From NCBI GenBank assembly GCA_963971225.1, contig OZ020268.1, positions 114,420,830 to 114,484,829 on the forward strand: a DNA stretch of 64,000 bases, in the 5' to 3' direction. Positions 48,856-58,672 of this stretch are shown piece by piece. The notes below the pieces were generated by a model, which did not search any database, was not told the origin of the DNA, and saw only the letters and a program-made list of their open reading frames with translations. The stretch's first letter is position 1, and each line of letters starts with the position of its first letter. This DNA is from Melieria omissa (Eukaryota; Arthropoda; Insecta; Diptera; Ulidiidae). Both the position numbers and the translations under genes were made by a program.

Positions 48856-51491
48856 AGTGTCACGCGACCCGCATACCTTTAATATTAGCGGACAGCGCAA
48901 ACAGAAATCGAATAGCAACGATCAATGCATAGTCGTAGTGCCAATTCCAAAGTAGATTAATCCATTATATTTACTTGCCTTTTTGTAATTAATCTTACGT
49001 TTTAAAATGCAACTAATTTTTGTATCACTCATAAGTCTAAGTGGTGGCAGGCTGGCGGCAGTGGCCATATTGCAATGTCGCAGCCTGTCACGCCGCGTAT
49101 CCTACTTATATTATCTACGCCAAAAATGTTCAACTAACCCGTACACGTTAACTATTATAACTTGTTTTTAAAGGATTTTTACCCACTTTGATTTCCTGCA
49201 GATCGCAGCCGCAGAGGCTTTTGCAGGCGATCACGAACGCCCAATTATTGTACATTTGTTTTTATGCAAAAATAAATGTAATTTGAATGCTCATTGAAAA
49301 GAAGTCGAGTTGCGAATTGAGAGAATTTATTGAACTTTGTTATCATGACGGCCCAATTGGTTTTGTCGTCTTTTTCGGACAGCGAAAGCATCAAAGTCGA
49401 CTGACTTCCTACTTATGTGGCGATAACATTTGAATGTGATTGCACCGAACTCGCCCCGCGCCGCTAGTGTCAGCCCGTCGCCGTTCCAGAACATTCAGTC
49501 GCAGCAATGCAGAGCGAGTATTTGGCCGCTCAAATGTGCTGAGATAAGCTCGGATTGAGCGAGGCGCGCCGTAATTTGAAGCGTATTCGTGGACTTGATA
49601 AAAGACAAAAGCAAGCAGCTTAAAAAATATGAATCTGACCGCTACTGCCGCTGCCAGCGTGCTATGCCATGGCAGCGGAAAATGCGTTGAGCCCCATTGT
49701 TTATTTAATGTTTGCGTAGCGTCTATTTTTAGCCTGGGCTGCAGATGGTAGCCGCAACTTTTGTTTTTCCGAAATATCACTAATTAAAATTTGTGTTGGG
49801 CTATTTATCGCTGGCTGTGTGCGAATTATCAGAAAATGGCAGAATCGGTTTTGAAATGGGAAAGATTACCGCCAATATCAATCGGTGCCATTCCATGATG
49901 TTCATTCAACCAGATCTTCTGAATATTAAATTCAGCTGAACTAATTGTTTCAGACGATTAATTGGATTGTTGACAATTAATTAAATTGATTAATTCTTAT
50001 GTAACATTGCATTGAGAAATATTTAAGAGAAAATTATACATGTTTGTATGTATAGTCAGAGGTTTTTGATATCCGGAAAATTTGTATATTATACTTCTCT
50101 TGCCAATTTTCTACATATGCTTCTATTTTCATTTACATCTATCTCTAGCACCGATATCTTCTATTATTATTAATATTTGGGTTTATTATTATTTTTGACA
50201 CATGAACCCCCACTCACTAAAAATTAATTAATTAACAGCAATTTTCACTAATTACTCTTATTTCTCAGCGCCCAGCAAAGATTTTTATAAATGAAAATCG
50301 ATCGATTGAAAGCTTTTGCGAATTTTCTTTATTTCAATTCGGAGACACACATTTAATTAGCTTTATGACTTTCCGTCTTTCTCACCATCTGAAATGTTAA
50401 ATTTTAGCTTTGACATATGTATATATATATAGAAGTATTCAAATACATATATATATATATTAGTAATCAGTACAGTATTTATGCACGCGCACCACTTTGA
50501 CGAAGGCCGCCTGTGCCGACGCACAATTACACAAATTTATCGTTATTTTGTTTCTTTCAATTGCAAACATCTATGTAATTACTTGTTATGTTGTATAGTG
50601 TAGTGGAGTTGTGGCGAATGGTTTCAACATTTGGCTTGTGGTAACTACGAGCACGCTCTCAAATACTACATTCAAATCGATTTCGAGCTGAGCTGATCGC
50701 TGGTGTTAGTCGTTGACCAATCAGCCAATCGATCGAGCTCAGCACGTCCTCTTCTGGTTGGTTTCGCTTAGTTTTTGGTATATTCAACTTTACAATATCG
50801 AATACAAAAGGAGTACAGTACACTTTATATCGTAGTATATTAGTTCTTAGTACATCAACTTGTTTGTTTTTGCTTTGATTTTTTTCGTTTACAATTTTAC
50901 GCTTTAGACAGAAAAACTTTTAGTTTAAATTAATGCACATAGAAAATTTACAAAAAATACAAAAGTAATATTTGTGTTATATAAAAGCGAACAACATTTT
51001 TTACTTAAGTTGGCCTTCTTTGCCCTTTCATCTAAACAAATAAATCATAATACTAAACAAAAACGCGCAGCCGAATTCTTAGTTAGTGGATCAGCTGGGG
51101 GCCGCTGGAGCGGTAGCAGCGCAATAGCGTGAGGACGCCCGTGACGACAGCACTAAGCGGAAACGTAATTAGTCATAGCCCCCGTACTTGGGCGCTGACG
51201 CCAGTGAGTTGTAGAAAGTGGGAAGGGAAGTGTGCGGGGCTAGACGGCGAACATAAAGTCGACGACCACTACCGTCGAAGCACGCTCCACCCGGCCCCCG
51301 CTGGGACCGGATTTTGAGCATATGTTTTGTGCGATTTCGGGTTTTTGGTCTGATTTGATTTTTCGCTTTGTTTTCGTGGTTGTTGATGTTTGGTTGCTTG
51401 ATGCGCTGGACGTTCACTTGTCGGCGCCTTTACGGGCGCGCGCCGCCGCAGCTGCTGCACGCTCCGGCGCGGATTGGCGCGCCGCGACAAA
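48856..51491. other. 3' UTRs and intergenic sequence between scf and Rac1
   Basis: The two genes converge here. The scf 3' UTR occupies about 415 bp. Rac1 probably has a long 3' UTR reaching some distance below 51.4 kb. An (AT)n run lies near 50418-50460. Open frames at 49409-49780 (minus) and 51129-51556 lack resemblance to known proteins. Confidence 0.5.
49271..49276 (+). terminator. Poly(A) signal of scf
   Basis: AATAAA about 415 bp after the scf stop codon is the first canonical signal on this strand. Confidence 0.6.
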
Positions 51492-52070
51492 TTAGAGTAG
51501 CGTGCACTTGCGCTTTGACTTGGGCTGCAGCACGGGGCACAGCACGGAGCGTATAGCCTCGTCGAAGACCGTCTTCAGGCCCTTCTGCGTCAGCGCCGAG
51601 CATTCCAAGTACTTGACTGCGCCGATCTCCTTGGCCATGGACAGGCCCTGCGGGTAGGTGATGGGCGCCAGCTTCTTGTCGCGCAACTTCTCGATGGTGT
51701 TCTTGTCATCGCGCAAGTCCAGCTTCGTGCCCACCAGTATGATGGGAGTGCTGGGGCAGTGGTGGCGCACCTCCGGGTACCACTTGGCGCGCACATTCTC
51801 GAACGAGGCCGGATTCACCAGCGAGAAGCAGATGAGGAATACGTCCGTTTGCGGGTAGGAGAGCGGGCGCAGGCGGTCGTAGTCCTCCTGGCCGGCCGTA
51901 TCCCACAGACCCAGGTTGATGGGCTTGGCGTCGACCATCACGTTGGCCGAGTAGTTGTCGAACACAGTGGGAATGTACTCGCCGGGGAAGGCGTTCGTTG
52001 TGTAGCTGATGAGCAGGCAGGTCTTACCCACGGCGCCGTCGCCCACCACGACGCACTTGATGGCCTGCAT
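51492..52070 (-). CDS. Rac1: Rho-family small GTPase Rac1
   Basis: The 192-aa coding sequence is uninterrupted and Rac-length. Rac1 switches between GDP and GTP forms at the plasma membrane and drives actin remodelling through WAVE and PAK effectors. Features are the P-loop GDGAVGKT (10-17), switch I with Thr35 (YIPTVFD), switch [19 protein letters not shown] (57 onward), the TKLD base-recognition motif (115-118), SAL (158-160), a polybasic tail PKSKRK and the CaaX box CTLL (geranylgeranyl type). It is nearly identical to Drosophila Rac1. The KSKRKC tail supports Rac1 over Rac2, though Rac2 cannot be wholly excluded. The coding GC content is much higher than in flanking DNA. It is divergent from Use1, 525 bp away. 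Confidence 0.95.
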   Translation of the reverse strand: MQAIKCVVVGDGAVGKTCLLISYTTNAFPGEYIPTVFDNYSANVMVDAKPINLGLWDTAGQEDYDRLRPLSYPQTDVFLICFSLVNPASFENVRAKWYPEVRHHCPSTPIILVGTKLDLRDDKNTIEKLRDKKLAPITYPQGLSMAKEIGAVKYLECSALTQKGLKTVFDEAIRSVLCPVLQPKSKRKCTLL

Positions 52071-52595
52071 GTCGGCGGGCCTGCGACTCGACTCGACGGA
52101 ACTGAATTCGGCTTTCGCTTAGCTGCGCTGCAGCAAAATTACTCGAACTCGAATTGCAGAGCGTTTGTGCGACGCGTACACGCGTGTGAATGTGCTAATC
52201 TAATCTGTGCGCGGTCGAGTATTTTTCCGATTTCTACCGCGCCACTTATTGTGCGTTTAATTGCTTTTCCGCAAATTTTCCAACAATTACAATTTTCCTC
52301 GGCAAAAAGAGCCAAGATCAAACCAACACTCACACGAAGCCCTCACGAATGCATTGCCGTCATAACGGGGGCGTGTGTACGGATGTGTGTGTGCAGACGA
52401 TGACAATTCGAAAGCAAAGCAGCCGATAAACGTCGTATAATAGTAGAAGAGATGAATCTCTGGGGGCCAACGAGTCGAACGCACCTCACCTCATCTGTGG
52501 TGAGTTGGGTTGAATAGCAAAATGACGTGTATTTTGTTTTAGTTTAGTGCAAATTGTAGAGAAATTTATTAAAAGAGAAACCAAATTGGCGAAAA
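52071..52595. other. Divergent promoter region between Rac1 and Use1
   Basis: 525 bp separate the two start codons. A donor-like sequence CATCTGTG|GTGAGTTG on the plus strand near 52498 may belong to a 5' UTR intron. No other coding content is seen. Confidence 0.45.
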
Positions 52596-53477
52596 ATGGC
52601 AACAAAACTAAATGTAAACATTCGAACGCTCCTATCCAACTGCGAGGAGTTGGCGAAAGATGAAGTGAACTACTGGCGGCTGAAGAAGTTCATCAAGTCG
52701 CTTGACACCATGATCGATGAGCTGAAGGAATGCGACGAGTACGTTAATTAATATCACCTATTTGCTTAATTTACTAACACAATTTTGCGGGGACAGCGTT
52801 CACAGTACGGCCAAAATTCCAGAATACTCCAAGAGACTGCAAACGCTGAAGACACTCATCAACTACATTGACAGTCCACCGCCAGCAAAGAGTTTGCGTG
52901 CGAAACTTCGGCCGGACTACGAGATGGGGGATGATGCGTTGAAGGAAGTACGGCAGCTGCAGAACTCCAAGCAATATGCCGATCTGCGCAAGGAGCTACT
53001 CAATGGTAGTGTTTAAGTTAAACTTCCGTTGAGTAATGAAAGCATTAATAACTGCCATTGTAGAGGACAGTTTGCGACGTCGCAAGCCAGAGGAGCCACC
53101 AACTGATAATATGAACGAAGCCGTCAAGTATTACAGCGAGGCCCAAGAGAAAATAACAGAGCATATGCTATCGCTGACGCGAAATTTAAAGGAGCAAACA
53201 GAGACAGCCAATCGGATAATAAAAAAGGATACAGAGACGGTGTCGCGTTCGACAGGAATGGCGGATAACAACATTGATTCGCTGCACAAGGAGACAGAAA
53301 AGCTGGCGGAGCATTCGCGCAATGCGTGGAAATGTTGGATGTGGATGATGTTTGCCTTTGTAATAATGGTATTTATTGGTGAGTGAATTAGAAAAGTGCA
53401 TGCGACTTGATACTAAACTGGAGTTAATTGCAGGTATGGTGCTGTTTATGAAGATAATGAAGAAGAAAAAGGTCTAA
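52596..53477 (+). CDS. Use1: Vesicle transport SNARE Use1
   Basis: Four exons (52596-52738, 52797-53005, 53064-53378, 53434-53477) give 236 aa. Use1 is a Qc-type SNARE of the ER that acts in COPI-dependent Golgi-to-ER retrograde fusion. The N-terminal region (NIRTLLSNCEELAKDEVNYW, then LKKFIKSLDTMIDELKECDE) resembles Use1 proteins. The SNARE-like heptad region runs from about KYYSEAQEKITEHMLSL to HKETEKLAEHSRN (about residues 140-205), with an Asp (TGMADNNID) near the layer position. A tail anchor (WMWMMFAFVIMVFIGMVLFM) and a basic lumenal end (KIMKKKKV) follow. Introns are 55-58 bp. The tail anchor is split by the last intron, which sits in a glycine codon. Confidence 0.87.
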
Positions 53478-53567
53478 ACAATCTGCGTTTGTGTGTTTGT
53501 ATCCTATTTATCGTATTAGATAAAATAGCAATGGAATTTGTCAATGTTTAAGTAAGGGTAATTTTAA

Positions 53568-53597
53568 AATAAAAAGAGGTGAGATATACTCAATAAA
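53568..53597 (+). terminator. Poly(A) signals of Use1
   Basis: Two AATAAA hexamers (53568-53573 and 53592-53597) lie 90-120 bp after the stop codon. Confidence 0.6.
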
Positions 53598-53656
53598 CAT
53601 TTTACGTAGCCGTTCAATGAGTTTACTTTTTTATTGTAAATGTGTCATATTAAGTT

Positions 53657-53907
53657 TTAACCGTAGATCGAGCTTTGTATCAAAAATGATACATTTGGTT
53701 CTTTGTTTTATTATAACTTTTTTCAGGATATAATTAATTTAACCATTCTTTGTGACTTTGTTATGTTGGGATTATGCTTGTTAAAAACCACCTTTCACAC
53801 TTTTATAAGAAAGAGGTCTTGAGAAAATTGAAAAGTTTATAATTCTCTCCTTTGTATATATAGGATAGGATTCCTTTATTTTTTTTTTAAGCTCGATCTA
53901 CGGTTAA
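53657..53907. mobile_element. piggyBac-like MITE, TTAA-flanked (family D)
   Basis: TTAACCGTAGATCGAGCTT (53657-53675) and AAGCTCGATCTACGGTTAA (53889-53907) are perfect inverted ends of 19 bp including TTAA on both sides. The 251-bp interior is AT-rich and noncoding. It sits in the 617-bp gap between Use1 and RpL18. Confidence 0.8.
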
Positions 53908-54069
53908 ATGAAAAGCATGCGCCAATTTTGCTATTGAAATTTTTACATACTGCTGAAAACATGAACAGCTTCCAAATTGTAATAGATTACAACCATACAC
54001 ACCGAACACAGCTTGACAACTGTCAAAAGCCAGCGCTGTCAAAAGTGTAACAGTTCTGCCAACTTCACG

Positions 54070-54084
54070 TCTCTTTCTTTTTCC
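54070..54084 (+). promoter_or_regulatory. 5' TOP-like pyrimidine tract at RpL18 transcription start
   Basis: TCTCTTTCTTTTTCC lies 11 bp before the RpL18 ATG. Ribosomal protein mRNAs typically start with such a tract, which puts them under growth-dependent translational control by the TOR pathway. Confidence 0.7.
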
Positions 54085-54094
54085 GGTCGCCAAA

Positions 54095-55010
54095 ATGGTA
54101 AGACTCGTAAAGAGTTTTTTAGATAAATTGTATTTGCTAAACATCGGCGTAAACTCGAAAAAGTCGCGGCACGTCGTGCTTGAAATCGATACAGCAATGT
54201 GTGAATTGTGTTTTCTAATAAAAATTTTCCTTGTGCCATATCTTACAGGGTATCGATATCTGCCATAAATACGATCGCAAAGTTCGCAGAACCGAACCAA
54301 AGTCGCAGGATGTTTACTTGCGTTTGCTGGTTAAGGTAAGTGTAAATTGATATTCAAGTAGCATCGGAAGGATTTGTGCTGTCGGTTAGCCATTCGAGTT
54401 AATGAATTACTTGTTTTCTGTCATAATTTACACCAACGTTTGCGACGTTGACAACAATTGCTTCTATCCGATGCAAATCCTTGCCAAATGCCTTTAGACG
54501 CTAGCAACTCTAACTATCACCCTCTCTTTGCAGCTATACCGCTTTCTGCAGCGTCGCACCAATAAGAAGTTCAACAGAATCGTGTTGAAGCGTTTGTTTA
54601 TGAGCAAAACGAACACGCCGCCCATGTCGCTGCAGCGTGTGTCACGCTTCTTCAAGAAAGCCAAGCAGCCCGACTCGACCGTTGTTGTCGTCGGCACCAT
54701 TACCAATGACATTCGTCTGCTGGTGGTACCTAAGATGACTGTGTGTGCACTGCACATTACCGGCACGGCGCGCGAACGCATCCTGAAGGCTGGCGGTAAG
54801 GTGCTGACCTTCGATCAGCTGGCGCTGAAGTCGCCCACCGGCAAGAAGACGTTGTTGCTGCAAGGCAAGCGCACGGCGCGCACTGCCTGCAAGCACTTCG
54901 GCAAGGCGCCCGGTGTACCACACTCCCACACACGCCCCTATGTCCGCTCAAAGGGACGTAAGTTCGAGCGCGCTCGTGGTCGTCGCTCGAGCTGCGGTTA
55001 CAAGAAGTAA
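54095..55010 (+). CDS. RpL18: Large-subunit ribosomal protein L18 (eL18)
   Basis: Three exons (54095-54097, 54249-54335, 54534-55010) encode 188 aa, the usual fly length. The first coding exon is just the ATG, directly followed by the donor GTAAGA, a common design in ribosomal protein genes. The protein begins [20 protein letters not shown], continues [14 protein letters not shown] and [14 protein letters not shown], and ends in the basic tail [13 protein letters not shown]. eL18 is a structural component of the 60S subunit. Intron 2 (54336-54533) contains a possible structured RNA. Poly(A) signal at 55211. Confidence 0.97.
54361..54474 (+). ncRNA. Candidate structured RNA in RpL18 intron 2 (possible snoRNA)
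   Basis: GCATCGGA (54361-54368) can pair perfectly with TCCGATGC (54467-54474), closing a 114-nt unit that contains the inner hairpin CAACGTTTGCGACGTTG (about 54433-54449). Introns of ribosomal protein genes often host snoRNAs. I could not identify clear C/D or H/ACA boxes. Confidence 0.25.
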
Positions 55011-55210
55011 ACAGCCGACAACAACTAACAGAAGCAAGGAGCTGAGTTCCGGTTGCTGTTGTGACAGCAAAACTTTTGTATGTTTACGAGTTAAGTTTAT
55101 TTTACGGATTGCAATCGCGCCTGTCAGTTGTTTGCTGTGTCGCTCGCGTGAGTTAGAACGCTGTTTCCATTGGCAAATGACCAGCGCACAGTGTCACCCA
55201 TTGCGCTACT

Positions 55211-55216
55211 AATAAA
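55211..55216 (+). terminator. Poly(A) signal of RpL18
   Basis: AATAAA lies 200 bp after the RpL18 stop codon. Confidence 0.7.
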
Positions 55217-55433
55217 AGATAAAAACTACCAGATTCTACTCTTATATTTGCAACAAGTGATTTGAATTTTGTTTGAAGATGGCCTGCAAAGGAAGCAGGG
55301 TAGCGCAGTATTTCAACATGGAATTTTAACTACAAAGTATTAATTCATACCGACTATGATCGAGTTGCTAAATAGAGAAATGGAAGAGAACTCGCTTACT
55401 AAAGAAAATACATTGATTTTGTAAAATCACATC

Positions 55434-55439
55434 TTTATT
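55434..55439 (-). terminator. Poly(A) signal of folliculin
   Basis: AATAAA on the minus strand lies 46 bp after the folliculin stop codon. The two convergent genes have non-overlapping 3' ends about 220 bp apart. Confidence 0.65.
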
Positions 55440-55484
55440 TTATAAATTATAAAAAAAATACTATAATTGGTTGTCTATTGTGCG

Positions 55485-57102
55485 TCACTGCAGGTGCGCG
55501 CTCCAGTAGTTGATTAGCGGCTGGTCCTGCGGCTGCACGCCTAGTACCTTCTTCAGCTTTGCTTGTCCGCTGGATGTCTTGGCGCGATTAAGACAAATCA
55601 CCTTGCTGCAAGTAGCAAATATTTGTAATTGTTTTCAGTAGTGATGTCCAACTCACTTTTTCCACTCCTCTATAAGCACTTTTGTTTGCTTATTAAGCAC
55701 CAGCTGCGTGAAGCAGGTCTCATTAACTGCCTTCATCAACTTCACCATCAAGTCGGGCCCTAAAAAATTACAGTTCAAATAGCAAAAAGTTCTAAACTAA
55801 GGATCGCCAACTCTACTCACATTTGCTGGGCAGCGCACCCGGCCATTTGACGCACACCTCGTGACCGTCTGCCGAGTCGTCTAGGAAGTCAATGCGGTAG
55901 ACCGAACTGCTGGCCATGGGTACAGCGATTTCGTTGGACACTGAGATTATTTTGTAATCCGAGCTGATTGAATGCTGATGTTGTGCATCGATGCGCATCA
56001 GATTATGCATTGGCTCGGGCAGCAGTTTCTTCAGACACAGCATGAAGTTGAAAGTGCGATCGGGCGCGCCACGCACTATTATCTTTAGGCAGAGTTCTTC
56101 ATTACTTGACAAGCATTGAGTAAATGTTGCAAGCACCCACCTTAACGCCAGTGAGCGCGCAGAAAACGGCGGTGTTGAATTCGGAACCAACGACCTTCTC
56201 GATGTGGCGCAGCGAGTAGAACTGCTCATTCTCCGGATCGTCGATGTTTTCCTCGTACTTCTGTATCATGGGCAGTGTGGTGATGTTGTATGTGAGACGC
56301 TGCTGCGGAGGACGGCCACTGCTCTGCGGTGGCAGCCATGGCAGATTGCCGAACGTTACGTGTTCAGTGAGAAAACGGGAGCCGGCCAGTAGTATCCAGG
56401 CGAAGTGCGAGTGTAGGAAGGCGAACATGTTTTCCTCGCCCGTCAACTCGATCAACGAGCGCGGCGTCTGCACTAGCATTTGTGTGCTGGACAGGCGACG
56501 CTGCCGCGGCGACCCCTTCAGCTCGTCGTCAATCTTTTCCGCCGAGCTCTGTATTTCCACTGAGATTTTGCGCAAATGCTCTGCCAGGAATGGCTTCGTG
56601 TTCAGCAGAAAATACTTGTCTTTCATGAGAATGACAATGGAAAAGAGCTGGTAGAATCCCCGCGCCTATAGCAACAAAAAACCTCGGTTGAAAGTGCAGA
56701 TAGATTTGAATTTTTGTGAGGATTGCGAACCTGAGAGTCGCGCACTTGGAAGGTGTGGCTGAGCACATGACCCCTAGCCGAGTCCCCGAAGAAGACAAAT
56801 CCGCCATCCTTGTTAGAATTGATCTCGCAGCTGAGGCTGCGTATCGCCGTTTGTTTGAGCAACTGCTGCACCTCAGGCAGCACCGCCGTCTGGGTGCTGA
56901 GAAAGGTAGCGCCACTCTCGTTGTCCGTACTGTAGAGTCCGCTGGATTGCCCCAGCGAGTTACAAGCGGAGCACAGTTTGTTGTCCAACTGCTGGTCAAA
57001 TTGCAATTCCTCCAGCTTGGTGTCGCGCAGCGTTTGTGTGCAGAAAATGGCGCCGGGACCGTGTGCCTCGCAGAAGTGGCACAACGCAATCACCGCGTTC
57101 AT
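55485..57102 (-). CDS. BHD: Folliculin (Birt-Hogg-Dube homologue)
   Basis: Five exons (57102-56731, 56665-56141, 56082-55821, 55759-55657, 55605-55485) join in phase to 460 aa. Human folliculin is longer, at 579. Folliculin, with FNIP, is a GTPase-activating protein for RagC/D at the lysosome and a regulator of TORC1 and TFEB. Visible are the N-terminal longin-like start MNAVIALCHFCEAHGPGAIF, GFVFFGDSARGHVLSHTFQV, the junction RDSQ|ARGFYQLFSIVILMKDKY, HFAWILLAG, the DENN-like part beginning ALTGVK|IIVRGAPD, and the C-terminal EEWKNKVICL. The first donor (CAG|GTTCGC) is weak but restores the conserved junction. The second intron is only 58 bp and its acceptor (CTAAAG) was chosen because it alone keeps the family frame. 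ATG 57102 is the family start. Confidence 0.92.
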
Positions 57103-58171
57103 GCTGAATTGTCTGGTGAGCCTGCGAAACACGGTTGGCAAGTGTGCAGATATGAACTGCTGTTGCTGTCAACAGTTTGTTTTGTTAATACAAACGAAAT
57201 AAAAAGTTGCGTAAATTTTGCATTTTTCTATTGACAGCAACACAGACCAGCTGACTCGAAATTGGGTAAAGCATGATGGCGATAAATCACGCGATCAAAA
57301 CACAAAGCCCGATGGGCCAAAATCGTTATGCGTGCATTTCAAAATAAAGTGTTTGGATGAAAATAATTGCCTTCTTAGTATAACTTTAATTTTCAATTAT
57401 ACATATATCAGTGATTATAACGAATTAGAAATATTGGCAACAAGAAAATTGTATACACTGAATAAAACTTGATCGAGGCCGACGGCAACAGTTTTAAAAT
57501 CTCTGTAAATTGTTAAAATAAGAGCTGCCAGTTTTTAGCTACATGAATTAAATGTTATGCTTCATTCGTAGTAAACTTACACTACACATTAATATGTAAT
57601 TGCCCTAAGGATTGCTGCCTTTTATCTCTTTTTCTATTGAACGAACCATAATTAATTATACAGGTAGCGGTTCTCTTATTGGAAGACGACTGGCAGCTTG
57701 GTCAATGTCCAGACTTGTCAGATTGCATTCCGAAAGAGCTGTCACCGCCTACAGTTTGAGATGTGTTGCAGTTGCAAAAGCTCTCAAATTGTTCGGAGTT
57801 TGAAAAATCCATTCCGAGCACTATCCATTCCGAGAAAAATTCATTCGGTTAGTTTTTTTTTGGATGTCGAAGTGGAAAATTGTGTTGAAGGAATAGGTCA
57901 CAAAGGCGAACGCAAAATTTCTAGCAACAGTGAAAGAAATTAGCAGAAAATCAGAAAAAAATAAATAATACAATCAAACAGAACGGAAAAATCGATCAAG
58001 GGTGGCAGAGAGGAGTGAAAAATATTAATTGGCCAAGTTTGCCTATTAGAAAAGTACAAAAATCAGCATCAGAGAAAATAGGCTAAAAAGCACAACGCAA
58101 AAAAAAATTCAATAACTGAAAGCAACAGCGACAAGCACGAAAGACTCAAACACAGACACCGACCCAAAGAA
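57103..58171. other. Divergent promoter region between folliculin and the ZFTRAF1 homologue
   Basis: About 1.07 kb separates the two start codons, most likely both promoters and a long 5' UTR of the plus-strand gene. Open frames inside it (for example 57612-57943) show no recognisable protein family. Confidence 0.45.
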
Positions 58172-58672
58172 ATGGCCGACGTCGATTCGAGTGCTCCAAT
58201 GCAACAGCAACCCTCGGCCACCAACAGCATGAGCCTGAATTCCATTCCGCTATTGGCCTCCGCCGAGCTGATGAGCGATAGCTCCGGCCAAGTGAACATG
58301 CAGCAGCAGTCGCAACAATCGGCCAGCGGCACTGCTGGCGGCGGTGGCAATAGCGGTAGCGCCAGTGGCTCTAACACGGTGGCCAGCTCCTCCGGCGGGA
58401 GCGCCATGGATACCACGCAGGCGGAAAATAATGCTGTGGGCAGTGGTGGTGGCTCGACGGGTACTGGAGTGGGCAGTGTCGGTGTCGGTGTGGGTGGCGG
58501 GGGTAAGATGGACTCTGGCGAACCGCCGGCCAAGAAGCAAATGCTCGATCATCCGAGCACGTCAACGGGCAGCGGCGGCACTGCGTCGCAACATGAGAAG
58601 CTTGAATATCGGCTGGGAGGGATTCTGTGTTGTGCCGTTTGTTTGGATTTGCCGAAGACCGCTATGTATCAG
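58172..58672 (+). CDS. TRAF-type zinc-finger protein (ZFTRAF1/CYHR1 homologue), first coding exon (partial)
   Basis: The ATG at 58172 opens 167 codons up to the strong donor CAG|GTGAGT at 58673. The N-terminal 140 residues are low-complexity (Gln, Gly and Ser-rich runs). The last 25 residues begin the RING-like domain, [23 protein letters not shown]. This matches the start of the cysteine/histidine-rich protein 1 family, in which the next exon would supply the remaining zinc ligands (a CTNGHLMCAGC-like segment) and a TRAF-type zinc finger. I do not find that exon before the end of the window, so the intron exceeds 5.3 kb. The codons after 58672 (STSRGRV) are read-through into the intron. Confidence 0.8.

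Noticed and set aside
51590..52403. Open frames on the plus strand and in other minus frames across Rac1
   Set aside because: These are shadows of the GC-rich Rac1 coding sequence.
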